DNA of 34,013 nt from an uncultured Eggerthellaceae bacterium (GTDB lineage Bacteria > Actinomycetota > Coriobacteriia > Coriobacteriales > Eggerthellaceae). The notes under the pieces are model-generated. The model did not search any database, was not told where the DNA came from, and was given only the letters and a program-made list of their open reading frames with translations. The stretch lies in assembly GCA_934631995.1 (NCBI GenBank), contig CAKTYF010000008.1:1-34013 (forward strand), given 5' to 3'. The stretch's first letter is position 1. Each line of letters begins with the position of its first letter. Shown one piece after another: positions 7,572-17,200 of this stretch. The translations under genes were made by a program, and so were the position numbers.

Positions 7572-8873
7572 ATGCGCAGAATCATTCTGCAAGAAGGCGA
7601 GAAACTGAAGGAATCGGATCTTTCCCGCAAGGGCGCGTTTAACGCGCAGGCCATGGCATCGGCGGCGGCTATCATCGAAGACGTGCGCACGCGCGGCGAT
7701 GAAGCGTTGCGCGAGTACACCGCGAAGTTCGACGGCGTTGAAATCGAAGACTTCCGCGTGAGTCAGGCCGCTATTGACGAGGCCGTGGCGAAATGCGACC
7801 CCCACGTGGCGGAGTGCCTGGAGCACGCCGCGTCCCAGATTCGCGAGTTCCATGAGCGCCAGGTGAAGCAGAGCTGGTTCGAAGAGCGTGAAAACGGCGC
7901 GTTCGTGGGCACGAAGTACACGCCGCTCGATTCCGTGGGCATTTACGTTCCGGGCGGCCGCGCGCTGTATCCGTCATCGTTGCTGATGAACGCGCTGCCG
8001 GCATCGGTTGCGGGCGTGAAACGCATTGTGTGCTGCACGCCTCCTACGAAGGACGGCTCGCTTGACCCTGCCATCCTGAAAGCGGCGCAGCTGTGCGGCA
8101 TCTCCGAGATTTACACGGTGGGCGGCTCTCAGGCTATCGGCGCGCTGGCGTATGGTACGCAGACTATTGCACCCGTGTGCAAGGTGACGGGTCCGGGTAA
8201 CGCGTTTGTTGCCGCTGCGAAGAAAATTGTGTCGGGCGACTGCGGCATCGATATGATTGCCGGCCCGTCCGAGGTATGTGTTGTGGCCGATGAATCGGCC
8301 GATCCCATGTTGGTGGCCATTGACCTTATGGCACAGGCCGAGCACGATCCGCTGGCAACGTGCTACCTGGTAACCACAAGCGAGGCATATGTTGACCAGG
8401 TGGAACGCTGGATTGACAAGCACATGCAGGAAAGCACGCGCGCGGAAATCACCACGGCGTCACTGAATGATCACGGCACGGTGGTGGTGTGCCCCAATAT
8501 GGCAACCGCGCTTGAGGCCGTTAACGTTATTGCTCCCGAGCACTTGGAGCTGCATTTCGAAGGCGCCATGAACAAGCTGGGCGCGGTGCGCAACGCCGGC
8601 GCGATTTTCGTGGGCGAATGGACCGCGGAAGCCGTGGGCGACTACGTTGCCGGCCCCAACCACACGCTTCCCACGGGCGGCACGGCGCGCTTCTCTAGTC
8701 CGCTTTCTGTGGATGACTTCGTGAAGAAGTCGAGCGTCATCTGCTATTCTGCGGAAGCGCTGGCAAGCGACGCCGATGCCGTTATCACGATTGCGCACCA
8801 CGAGGGCTTGTGGGCGCATGCTCACAGCGTTGAGCTGCGCAAAGAGATCATCAACGGCAAGGCGCAGGCGTAA
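7572..8873 (+). CDS. hisD: Histidinol dehydrogenase
   Basis: 433-residue NAD-dependent, zinc-containing enzyme for the last two oxidations of histidine synthesis (histidinol to histidine). Family motifs are all present: DSVGIYVPGGRALYPSS, GSQAIGALAYGT, KVTGPGNAFVAAAKK, IAGPSEVCVVAD, AQAEHDPLA (zinc and catalytic region) and NHTLPTGGTARFSSPLSV. Normal length. The reading frame is open from 7443, but the ATG at 7572 is preceded at 8 bases by AGGAGG, so translation starts there. It follows hisZG by 158 bases, the largest gap inside the operon; a TACAAT box lies just before the ribosome site, but no good -35 goes with it. Confidence 0.97.
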   Translation: MRRIILQEGEKLKESDLSRKGAFNAQAMASAAAIIEDVRTRGDEALREYTAKFDGVEIEDFRVSQAAIDEAVAKCDPHVAECLEHAASQIREFHERQVKQSWFEERENGAFVGTKYTPLDSVGIYVPGGRALYPSSLLMNALPASVAGVKRIVCCTPPTKDGSLDPAILKAAQLCGISEIYTVGGSQAIGALAYGTQTIAPVCKVTGPGNAFVAAAKKIVSGDCGIDMIAGPSEVCVVADESADPMLVAIDLMAQAEHDPLATCYLVTTSEAYVDQVERWIDKHMQESTRAEITTASLNDHGTVVVCPNMATALEAVNVIAPEHLELHFEGAMNKLGAVRNAGAIFVGEWTAEAVGDYVAGPNHTLPTGGTARFSSPLSVDDFVKKSSVICYSAEALASDADAVITIAHHEGLWAHAHSVELRKEIINGKAQA

Positions 8874-8926
8874 GAGAAGGCGCGCTGCTTGAGCAAAATG
8901 CAGGTGTAAGCGTTTAAGGAAGTTGA

Positions 8927-9997
8927 ATGAAAAGTGTAGTGAAAACGGTTCCTCAGCTTGATGGCTTGGAACCTTATGACCCGAAATACCTGCCGGCCGA
9001 GGCGCTGCTTTCCGCGAACGAAAGCCCGTACGACATTTCGCCCGAACTGCGTGCGGAAATTGCCCAGGCGGTTGCCGCGGTGCCGTTCAATCGGTACCCC
9101 GACCCGTTAGCGAATGAGCTGCGCGACATGATTGCGCAAGCGAACGGACTCGCGCGCGACCAGGTACTTTTAGGTAACGGCGGCGATGAACTGCTGTTCG
9201 ATGTTGCGCTGGCGTATGGGTGTGCGGGCCGCAAGATGATCAATATCACGCCCACGTTTTCCGTGTATGCGCTCAATGCGCGCTTGAATAACACGGAAGT
9301 CGTTGGTATTCCGCGTAAGGCCGACCTTTCCATTGACGAGGAAGCGGTGCTGGCGCGTGCAGCAGAAGGCGATATTTCGTATATCGTGGTGACCAGCCCG
9401 AATAATCCCACGGGCGCGGTTGCTTCCCGTGATTTCGTGGATCGGCTGCTCAACGCGACGGATGCATTGGTGCTTCTTGACGAGGCGTACGGCGAATTTG
9501 CCGGCGAAACATGCCTTGACCTGCTGAAACAGCATGAGAACCTTCTCATTCTGCACACGTTTTCCAAGGCGTATTCGCTGGCGGGCGTGCGCTTGGGCTA
9601 CTTTTTAGGTTCGGAAGCGGTCATTCGCGAGTTCATCAAGTTCCGTCAGCCGTATTCGGTGGATGCGGTGTCCCAGGCAATCGCGAAAGTGGTCTATGCG
9701 CATCGCGACGAGTTTCTGGAGAATGCGCGTGTGCTGGCACGGGCGGCACAGGATTTGGCTGCGGCGCTGGGGAAGATGCCCCAGGTGCAGGCGGTGTATC
9801 CGACGGATGCAAACTTTGTGCTGTTCAAAGTGGGGCGCGCGGATTTAGTATGGCAAATGCTCTACGACCAAGGCGTTTTGGTGCGCGATTTTTCGCGGTG
9901 CCCGGGAATCGAGGGCTGCTTGCGCGTAACGGCGGGCACGCCCGAGGAGAACCAGAAGTTTTTGGACGCGCTTGAGAATGCGCTGCGGGCGCGATAG
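8927..9997 (+). CDS. hisC: Histidinol-phosphate aminotransferase
   Basis: 356-residue PLP-dependent class I/II aminotransferase converting imidazole-acetol phosphate to histidinol phosphate. Motifs: LSANESPYD near the start, GNGGDELLFD, TSPNNPTGA, LLDEAYGEF and HTFSKAYSLAGVRLGY, in which Lys214 should hold PLP; RVTAGTPEEN closes the fold. Normal length for HisC. AAGGAAG lies before the ATG. Position after hisD and before hisB supports HisC over a general aromatic aminotransferase. Confidence 0.96.
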   Translation: MKSVVKTVPQLDGLEPYDPKYLPAEALLSANESPYDISPELRAEIAQAVAAVPFNRYPDPLANELRDMIAQANGLARDQVLLGNGGDELLFDVALAYGCAGRKMINITPTFSVYALNARLNNTEVVGIPRKADLSIDEEAVLARAAEGDISYIVVTSPNNPTGAVASRDFVDRLLNATDALVLLDEAYGEFAGETCLDLLKQHENLLILHTFSKAYSLAGVRLGYFLGSEAVIREFIKFRQPYSVDAVSQAIAKVVYAHRDEFLENARVLARAAQDLAAALGKMPQVQAVYPTDANFVLFKVGRADLVWQMLYDQGVLVRDFSRCPGIEGCLRVTAGTPEENQKFLDALENALRAR

Positions 9998-10131
9998 CGC
10001 GATAATGGTGTCGTAACGCGCGGCGGGCTTGCAATGCGCAAGCGTGCTATCTGGTACGCAAGCGCGTGGCGTTGACATGCGGTAATGACGCGTGGCCGAT
10101 GTTTGGTTGCGCGAAACTACAAGGAGAAAAC

Positions 10132-10719
10132 ATGCGTACAGCACAGATTTCACGTACGACGAAGGAGACCGATATCCAGGTTGAAATCAATCTGGACGGC
10201 ACGGGCCAAACCGACATCCAGACGGGCGTTGCATTTTTCGACCACATGCTTGATGCGTTTGGTCGCCATGGTCTGTTCGATTTGACCGTGCGCTGCAAAG
10301 GCGATATCGAAGTCGATGCCCATCACACGGTAGAGGATTGCGGCATTGTGCTGGGGCAGGCTATTGCGCAGGCGCTCGGTGACAAGCGCGGCATTACGCG
10401 TTATGCGTCCATTGCACTGCCCATGGACGAAACGCTTGTGTTGGCCGCTGTTGACATTTCTGGACGCGGCGCGGCGTACGTTGATTTGGACATCCCCGCC
10501 CAGAAAGTGGGGGATTTCGATACGGAGCTAGGTGCGGAATTCTTCATAGCGCTTGCTGCGAATGCGGGTATCACGCTGCATGTGCGCCAGCTGGCGGGTG
10601 GAAACTCGCATCATATCCTGGAGGCAAGCTTCAAGGCTGTGACCAGGGCATTAAGCGCTGCTGTCGCCATTGACGCACGCATAGCCGACCAACTGCCGTC
10701 CACGAAAGGCGCACTGTAA
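10132..10719 (+). CDS. hisB: Imidazoleglycerol-phosphate dehydratase
   Basis: 195-residue manganese enzyme that dehydrates imidazole glycerol phosphate. The metal-binding motifs FFDHMLDAFGRHG, DAHHTVEDCGI and GGNSHHILEASFKA are intact. It is the monofunctional form, without the histidinol-phosphatase domain of enterobacterial HisB. The frame is open from 10066, but the ATG at 10132 has AAGGAG 6 bases upstream. Its stop overlaps the hisH start by one base (TAATG), indicating translational coupling. Confidence 0.97.
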   Translation: MRTAQISRTTKETDIQVEINLDGTGQTDIQTGVAFFDHMLDAFGRHGLFDLTVRCKGDIEVDAHHTVEDCGIVLGQAIAQALGDKRGITRYASIALPMDETLVLAAVDISGRGAAYVDLDIPAQKVGDFDTELGAEFFIALAANAGITLHVRQLAGGNSHHILEASFKAVTRALSAAVAIDARIADQLPSTKGAL

Positions 10720-11525
10720 TGATTGCGGTTGTTGACTACCAGAAGGGCAACTTGCTCAGCGTGCAACGCGGTCTTGCTGCCGTGGGCGGCCAGGCGGTTG
10801 TGACAAGTGACCCTGCGGAAATTGCCGCCGCCGATGCCATTGTGTTGCCCGGCGTGGGCGCGTTTGCCGATGCCGCTGCCACTATGCACGAGCTGGGCCA
10901 GATGGACGTGGTTCGCGAACGCGTGCTTGCGGGCGTCCCCTTTTTGGGCATCTGCCTGGGCATGCATCTTATGTTCGAGCAAGGTGTGGAAGGCTCTCCG
11001 GCGGAATGCGCCGCTGCCGCGGCCGCTGGGTACGCGCAGGGCTTGGGGCTTATTCCTGGGCTGGTGGCAGCGCTTCCACGTGAAGACGCGCTGGGGCGTT
11101 CCTATAAAATTCCGCATGTTGGCTGGAACGAAGTGTCTTTCGCTGCAATGCCTGCCGCCGCGCCCGCAACTTGTTGTCAAATTACCCCACCTTTTGTCAA
11201 CAATTCGCTGCATGCGACGAACCTTGCTGCACACGAGCAGCAGCCGACCCCTTCCGCAAGGTCTTCTGCCGTTTCGTCTACCACAGCGCCCGCGAAAAGC
11301 GCCCTGTTCGACGGCATATCCGAAGGCGAGTACTTCTACTTCACGCACAGCTATGTTTCGCCCGATAGCGCCGCAACCATCGCAACCACCACGCACAGCA
11401 TTACGTTCCCGTGCGCGGTGCAGCTGGGTCAGTGCGCGTTTGGCGTGCAGTTTCACCCCGAGAAAAGCTCCGATGCGGGCTTGGCGCTGCTTAGGAATTT
11501 CGTGACGATTGCCCAGGAGGCTTAA
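10719..11525 (+). CDS. hisH: Imidazole glycerol phosphate synthase, glutaminase subunit, with in-frame repeat insertion
   Basis: 268-residue class I glutamine amidotransferase that supplies ammonia to HisF. The nucleophile Cys79 sits in GICLGMHLM and the His246/Glu248 pair in QFHPEKSS, so the catalytic triad is complete; IPHVGWNE and YFTHSY are standard HisH motifs. HisH is usually about 200 residues. The extra length includes a ~45-residue Ala/Ser/Thr/Pro-rich insertion (about residues 147-192) between GWNE and the FDGI-EGEYFYF strand. This insertion contains a copy of the 33-bp dispersed repeat translated as TCCQITPPFVNN. A second, shorter Ala-rich expansion follows FEQG (about residues 91-105). 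One-base overlap with hisB; hisA follows directly. Confidence 0.95.
   Translation: MIAVVDYQKGNLLSVQRGLAAVGGQAVVTSDPAEIAAADAIVLPGVGAFADAAATMHELGQMDVVRERVLAGVPFLGICLGMHLMFEQGVEGSPAECAAAAAAGYAQGLGLIPGLVAALPREDALGRSYKIPHVGWNEVSFAAMPAAAPATCCQITPPFVNNSLHATNLAAHEQQPTPSARSSAVSSTTAPAKSALFDGISEGEYFYFTHSYVSPDSAATIATTTHSITFPCAVQLGQCAFGVQFHPEKSSDAGLALLRNFVTIAQEA
11171..11203 (+). repeat. 33-bp palindromic repeat inside hisH
   Basis: Complete copy of the dispersed repeat lying within the hisH coding sequence, in frame because 33 is a multiple of three. It differs from the plus-oriented consensus at one base, position 11177: T instead of A in the left arm (TTGTTGTCAAA). In the hisH frame the consensus would give TGT-TGA; this copy gives TGT-TGT, so the change removes a stop codon. 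Confidence 0.95.
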
Positions 11526-12317
11526 ATGTATCTTCTTCCTGCTGTTGATATTCTGGATGGCCACGCTGTTCGCCTTTCCAAGGGCGATTACAACGCCGTG
11601 ACCACGTATAACGCCGATCCCGTTGCCCAAGCGCAGCAGTTCGAGCAGCTGGGTGCCACGTGGCTTCACGTTGTTGACCTGAACGGCGCGAAAAGCGGGA
11701 TTTCCGAAAACGCTGCTATCATTGAGAAAATCCTGGCAAAAACCCTGCTCAAGGTGGAAGTCGGCGGCGGTTTGCGCAGTCTGGAGGCGTGCGAGCGGCT
11801 GTATCAGGCGGGCGTTACGCGCATGGTGTTGGGCACCGCATTGGTGCGCGATTCCGATTTCGCGCAGGCGGCCATCGAGAAATACGGCAATGCGTTGGCA
11901 GCCGGCATTGATGCGAAAAATGGAGAAGTTGCCGTTGCGGGCTGGATTGAAGGCTCGGGCGTTGCGGCCACCGACTTGGCTGAGCGCATGGCGAAGCTGG
12001 GGTACCGGCATTTGATTTACACCGATATTGCGCGCGACGGCATGCAGACAGGTATCGACCCGCAGATGTATGCCGATATGGCCGCCGCTTTCGGGCACCC
12101 CGTTATTGCAAGCGGCGGCGTTGCTTCGCTTGCGGATATCGAGAATCTGGCACCTGTTGCGGGCTCCATTGAGGGTATCATCACGGGGCGCGCCATCTAT
12201 GAAGGCTCGCTTGACCTGGCGCAAGGCGTTGCGAAATGCCATGAAGTGACGCTTGCCTACAATGTTGCGCAAGCGGCGAAAGACCCCTGCGGAATGGGAG
12301 GCTCCTGTGCTTGCTAA
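11526..12317 (+). CDS. hisA: Phosphoribosylformimino-5-aminoimidazole carboxamide ribotide isomerase
   Basis: 263-residue TIM-barrel isomerase (ProFAR to PRFAR). Catalytic Asp8 is in LLPAVDILDG and the second acidic residue in LIYTDIARDGM; phosphate-binding loops are VEVGGGLR and IASGGVASL. AGGAGG precedes the ATG, which directly follows the hisH stop. The C-terminus has a short extra tail ending PCGMGGSCAC that overlaps the hisF start by 11 bases; this overlap, with GGGAGG of hisF inside the hisA end, indicates coupled translation. Confidence 0.96.
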   Translation: MYLLPAVDILDGHAVRLSKGDYNAVTTYNADPVAQAQQFEQLGATWLHVVDLNGAKSGISENAAIIEKILAKTLLKVEVGGGLRSLEACERLYQAGVTRMVLGTALVRDSDFAQAAIEKYGNALAAGIDAKNGEVAVAGWIEGSGVAATDLAERMAKLGYRHLIYTDIARDGMQTGIDPQMYADMAAAFGHPVIASGGVASLADIENLAPVAGSIEGIITGRAIYEGSLDLAQGVAKCHEVTLAYNVAQAAKDPCGMGGSCAC

Positions 12318-13071
12318 GCGCGTGATTCCCTGCATGGACGTGAAGGACGGGCGCGTTGTCAAAGGCGTGAACTTCGTGAACTTGCGCGATGCGGGCGACC
12401 CCATTGAGCTGGCGCAACGCTATGACCAGCAAAAAGCCGACGAAGTGATCTTCCTGGACATCACGGCAACCAGCGATAACCGCGCCACCACCATTGAACT
12501 TGCGTCGCATGCCAGCGCGCAGCTGCGTCTGCCATATTGTGTGGGCGGCGGTTTTCGCAGCGTGGTGGACATTCGCGCTATGATTGCCGCTGGTGCCGAT
12601 AAGGTTTCCGTGAATTCTGCGGCGGTGAAGGATCCGTCGCTTATTACGCAAGCGGCGGCGGCGTTTGGCAGCCAGGCTATCGTGTGCGCCATCGACGCGA
12701 AGGCAGTGCCGGGAAACCCCAATAAGTGGGAAGTCTACACGGCGGGCGGACGCAACAACACTGGACTTGATGCGGTTGAGTGGGCGGCCGAAGCATGTCG
12801 TCGCGGTGCGGGAGAAATCCTTCTGACCAGCATGGATCGTGATGGAAGCCGCGATGGCTTCGACTGCGCCTTGACACGCGCGGTTGCGCGCGCGGTGAAT
12901 ATCCCCGTTATCGCAAGCGGCGGCGTGGGCAATATCGAGCATTTTGCCGAAGGGGTCCTGGAAGGGGAGGCAGACGCCGTGCTTGCCGCCAGCGTCTTCC
13001 ACTTCGGCGAATTCACCGTGCGTCAGGTTAAGGAGTACATGCGCTCTCAGGGCATTCCTGTTCGACTCTAA
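12307..13071 (+). CDS. hisF: Imidazole glycerol phosphate synthase, cyclase subunit
   Basis: 254-residue TIM-barrel cyclase that with HisH makes imidazole glycerol phosphate and AICAR. The N-terminus LAKRVIPCMDVKDGRVVKG is the standard HisF start, which supports the GTG at 12307 (GGGAGG about 6 bases upstream) over an ATG further upstream. Catalytic Asp residues are in CMDV and in CAIDAKAV; LPYCVGGGFRS and VIASGGVGN bind phosphate. Last gene of the operon; a terminator follows at 13127-13166. hisI and hisE are not in the window. Confidence 0.96.
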   Translation: MLAKRVIPCMDVKDGRVVKGVNFVNLRDAGDPIELAQRYDQQKADEVIFLDITATSDNRATTIELASHASAQLRLPYCVGGGFRSVVDIRAMIAAGADKVSVNSAAVKDPSLITQAAAAFGSQAIVCAIDAKAVPGNPNKWEVYTAGGRNNTGLDAVEWAAEACRRGAGEILLTSMDRDGSRDGFDCALTRAVARAVNIPVIASGGVGNIEHFAEGVLEGEADAVLAASVFHFGEFTVRQVKEYMRSQGIPVRL

Positions 13072-13092
13072 CGGTTCGGTCCCCAAGTCGTT

Positions 13093-13264
13093 TTGTTGAC
13101 AAATTACCCCACCTTTTGTCAACAATAAAAGAATCCGAGGTGCTTTCGCGTCTCGGATTCTTTTTGTATTCCCTGTTCAGAGAGGTGTTTTGATTTTGTT
13201 CCGGGCTGCGCTTCTAAGAGATTGGCTATCATTGTTGACAAAAGGTGGGGTAATTTGTCAACAA
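13093..13264. repeat. Paired 33-bp repeats in inverted orientation (composite element A)
   Basis: One repeat copy at 13093-13125 (plus orientation) and one at 13232-13264 (minus orientation) are perfect inverted copies of each other and enclose about 106 bases, including the his-operon terminator. A second pair with the same left flank (AACGGTTCGG..CCCAAG..CGTTTTG) and a similar terminator core lies at 24011-24169. The arrangement resembles a MITE or a BIME of paired REP units. Confidence 0.85.
13127..13166 (+). terminator. Intrinsic terminator of the his operon
   Basis: A 10-bp perfect stem AGAATCCGAG / CTCGGATTCT with a 12-base loop, followed by TTTT. It lies 55 bases after the hisF stop, within composite element A. 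A-rich sequence on the other side makes it potentially bidirectional. Confidence 0.85.
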
Positions 13265-13904
13265 TTTGCGCGCTGAAGTAGGTTAAGAGCGTGGATCGGG
13301 GCATTTTTCTGCTGCGAGTATTTTCTTGTAAGATGTGAATTATCAAAACACCAGTTCATAACTATACTCAGTTGGATTATATCGCAATGTCAGGACGTCG
13401 CTGAAAGCTCGACCTACTTCCAACCTGCGTCAACTTCGAATCTGACCCCTTTTTTCCAACAACATAATCTGAAAGCGGCCGAGATGATAAAAGCGATGGG
13501 GATTTTCATATCCCGATTGATACGCGGCCTCTCTATGCCTTCCTGCTAGCAAGGGGAATGGAACAAACCTCCGTCCCCCGTTCCACGTCCCTTGTTCCGC
13601 GCCCCGGCACCCTATTCCAGCATTCAAGCGAAGTCGTTCGGGTCAGCCTTTGTCGACTGATGTTCTCTGGAGCCGTTCTCCCACCGAAGTTCGGCACTTT
13701 TACATTCATCGCCCTATGTTAAAGATATGTTTAAAGAGCGCGCGGAGGCATTGGCAAATGTGCTAATCTTTGGACAGACGCGTGTGCTTGTCCAGCGGAT
13801 TGTCGTAGTAGACGAAAGCGGACAGCAGCAAGCGTCAAGCAAGAAGCAAGTTGATAATTTCATACTCCATACAGCGCATTGTGGCTGCGAGAATTCGCAG
13901 CATA
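13265..13904. other. Intergenic stretch before the first riboswitch
   Basis: No supported gene. Bases 13447-13462 carry the ACCCC-TTTTTTCCAACAA word also found at the end of the 4641-4861 element. The following 13471-13510 (GCGGCCGAGATGATAAAAGC and on to GGGGATTTTCAT) resembles 19716-19757. TTTACA near 13700 with AGATAT 18 bases on could be a promoter for the riboswitch transcript, but this is weak. Confidence 0.45.
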
Positions 13905-14118
13905 CGGTGGTCGGCTCGGTGGCGCGTGTGCGCTAGCGGCCGGCAAGGGAACCAGGTGAAAGACCTGGACGGTACCCGCCACTGTAAGCGCTTTGGCGGT
14001 AACAGCAGCGGACACGTATGGTCCGCAGTCACTGAGCGTATATGCTTGGGAAGGCTTTGTTGCTGCCGCTTGGAAGCCCAGGGCTCCCAAGAAAGCGCGA
14101 GTCAGGAGACCTGCTGAA
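13905..14118 (+). promoter_or_regulatory. Cobalamin riboswitch (aptamer)
   Basis: The conserved cobalamin-aptamer blocks occur in order: AAGGGAACCAGGTGAAAGAC (13945-13964), CCTGGACGGTACCCGCCACTG up to 13984, and the 3' B12 box AGTCAGGAGACCTGCT (about 14100-14115). Between these are the expected peripheral stems. An intrinsic terminator follows about 100 bases later (14215-14256) and the secreted-protein ATG at 14297, so corrinoid binding most likely ends transcription early and shuts the downstream gene off when B12 is plentiful. Confidence 0.93.
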
Positions 14119-14214
14119 ATGGATGCATTGCAGCCAAGGCGGGATCACCTTGTAAAAGTGCAGTGCACACTACGTTGGCCTTTCGGCTGACAGGTTTGTT
14201 TCATGCGGCAAAAA

Positions 14215-14256
14215 CGGGCGGCAGCATCTTCGCGATGTTGTCGCCCGATTTTTTTT
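14215..14256 (+). terminator. Riboswitch-controlled intrinsic terminator
   Basis: Stem CGGGCGGCAGCATC / GATGTTGTCGCCCG (14 bp with two G-U pairs), a four-base TTCG loop region, then eight T residues. It stands between the cobalamin aptamer and the ribosome site (AAGGAAGGAG, 14281-14290) of the next gene, the usual place for a transcription-attenuating expression platform. Confidence 0.9.
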
Positions 14257-14296
14257 GCAAGGAAAAAAGGAAGAAAAGGAAAGGAAGGAGTTGTAC

Positions 14297-17200
14297 ATGG
14301 ATGCATCGAAAACCACCTGGCGGCGCAAAGCTGTGTCGCTTTTGATGGCTTTCATCCTTGTGTTCGGGCTGTCTCCGTTTGGCGCCACAACGCCGGCGTA
14401 TGCGGATCCCGCTTCGAACGCGGATGAAAATGTGCTTTCCGTGCCTACCGAAAGTGGCACGCTGGGCGACATCGGCGCTTCCGACGAGAAGGGCGAACTC
14501 AATACGGGCGCGGTTTCCCCTGAAGGGAAAATCCTTACTGTGACCGGCCAAGAAAATGCCGCTTCACCTGCGGCCACAGAAGGCGTAAATGCGCTGGATG
14601 AACAGGGCGGCGCGGAAAGCGAAAATCCGGCAACTCAGCCGAAATTGACCATCAAGGGCCTCCATAACGCTCAGATCAATTCGGGCAAGCTCTACACCTT
14701 CACCGATGGTGTGCGGGGTGAAACCGACCTTCTTGCCAATACGTCTACTACAGCCGATGGCTACAGCTTGATGTATGACAAAGTTGAGTTGGCTGCTGGT
14801 GATTACTGGTTCGAAGCGTTCGATAGCGACGGAAACGATAACGGCGGCCTTAAAGTGACCGTTACCAATGCCGAAGAGCAGACCATCACCGTCCATCGTG
14901 TCTACGAACTGCGCGCTACCAACAGCGGCTGGGTTCGCGGTACCGATTATCAGATTTCTGTGCTGGTAAAGGGCGCTGATGGCACCGACCGTTTGTCCAC
15001 CGTTGGCGATACGAATGCATATGACAAGCCGAGCGCATCTACGGTTTATCTGGACGGCGATACCGTTGAAGCGACGTTTACTCCTTTGGGCGAAAAAGCC
15101 GAAACGAACGTTCCCATCACAATAAAGAAGAATTCCAGCCAAACCACTACAAATGTTGGCATGACCGCCTCTATCCCTGTGGGTATCGATGTCAACGTGA
15201 CGGCGCCTGCTGGATCGACCGTTTCTTTGGGTGATTATTCGAGTTACATTTATACGTTCTACGATGCGACAGCAACTACCGCCGATGAAGCTGGCAATGT
15301 TGTTGCGAGCTTCAGAATTCCGGGTTCCGCCGCGGGCCAGCGTTTCGTGCGTGTGCAGAACCCCAACGGCGTAACGTATTGGAGCTTCGACCAGATTACC
15401 TCGTCGAAAGACGTTACGGTGTCGGCCGAAGACATCCATCTGAACGATTCGACGTTCACCAAGAGCACCGTCAACCGCTTCACCGAAAATGTTTATGACA
15501 TGGGCAACATTTACATGAACATCAACAGTAAAGGCTACTTGAACATGGAGGCTGGCCAGACTTACGAGCTGAACATGTTCCGTAACTGGCAGGCCATTGA
15601 GTCGTTCATGAACAGCAAGATTGCGCTGCCGGATATGCATTATCAGGTTGTTGATTTCAATGGCAATGCAAGCGATGTCGTGTCTATTGTGCCCGACGAA
15701 AACAACAGCAACCTTGCAGCCATGAAGGCCGAACGCGCGGGCACCGCCGTGGTGAAAGTAACGTATGACGCCATGATTGACACCACGGCTCAGGGTGGCT
15801 CCAAGCTTTCGGCAATCTGGCCTGAACTTACGGGCGTGTTCGTAGTTTCCGTTGGCGCCGATGGCTCATCTATTGAGACGAACATGCTCATGGACCGCGC
15901 AGGTTCGACGGCAACAAAGCTGGACTCCGAGCACGACACGCTGTACTACCTGAGTGACCAGGGTGCAACGTATACGTTCACGCCGGAGGCTGGCTGCACG
16001 GTGAGCATTGCGCGCTCCACGGTTGATGGCGCTCTGACGTTTACGGGCTTCACCACCGAGGGCGTATCCGTTGACGAAGCAACGGGTGCCGTTACGGTTT
16101 CCCAGCTTACGACCGGTCGCCATATCATCAAAGTCGAAAAAGACGGCGTGGCAAGCTATCAGGTTATCAACGCGCGCCAGGCATCGCTTACCATCACCGA
16201 TGCTCAGGGCAACACGCTGGGCGAAAACTCCCAGGTCAAAGCAGGGGATGTGCTTACGCTGCAATTCAGCAACTTGCTGAACCCCTGTGAGAAGCTGGCA
16301 ACGCTCTACAACCGCAACACGGTAATTTCCTACACGGGCACCGATGGAACCGCATTCGCTTCTGCGCCAGGCGGCAACTTCGGCGTGTACGATTTCTCGA
16401 GCAATGCGGATCGTCAGAGGCTGAGTGTTGCCATTCCTAAGTACTGGAACGAATCTTCGTACACTCTTTCTACGGGTGTGCTGCGGAGCAACGGCTGGGG
16501 TAGTGGGCCGGGCGATCACCGCGGCTTGAGCTATCTGACCGGCAAGGCTGCCAATCTGAACGCCGATAAGGTGGGCGGCGTGCTGAGCTCGCTTCCCAAT
16601 GTGACGTTTGACGTTGCGCCCACGGAATTCATCACGGGCAAGCTGGTGTTCCAGAACGAAGACGGCACGGCAATCGATCGCGCGAACGTGAATATTGAGC
16701 TCAAGGATGCCGATGGTAATGTTCGCGAAGTTGCGGCCGACGGAACCTTCAAGGGCTTTGCCGAAGATTTCAGCTACACGACGTTTGCTGCCGGTTATAT
16801 GTATCAGACCGGATCCGTTACGCTTTCCGCAGATGGCAGCAATGTTTTCACCGTTACGCTTGAAAAGTCTTCCGAGAACGCATGGGATGGCAAGACCACC
16901 ACTGAGCCGCAGAAAGACGAAAGCGGAACGTATCTGATTTCCACGGGCAACGAGATGGCCTGGTTCGCGCTGCAGAACCAAAACAAGGTCGCGGCAAGCG
17001 GAAAGCTTACGGCCGACATTGATCTGGCGGGCTATCCGTGGATTAACAGCGGCACTGCGAGCACTTCCACGGTCACCGTTCTTGACGGCGCGGGTCACAA
17101 AGTGACGAACCTGAACGCAACAAACGGCTTGTTCGGATCTTTCGGCAACGGCTCTTCCGTAAAGAACCTGAGCGTGTATGGCCAGGTTGCGGGCGGTAAA

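Noticed and set aside
10611..12404. Minus-strand open frame of 597 codons across hisB, hisH and hisA
   Set aside because: Antisense to three genes with complete catalytic motifs; no recognisable protein character.
13727..13936. Small plus-strand open frame before the riboswitch
   Set aside because: No ribosome site, and it runs into the aptamer; no protein resemblance.
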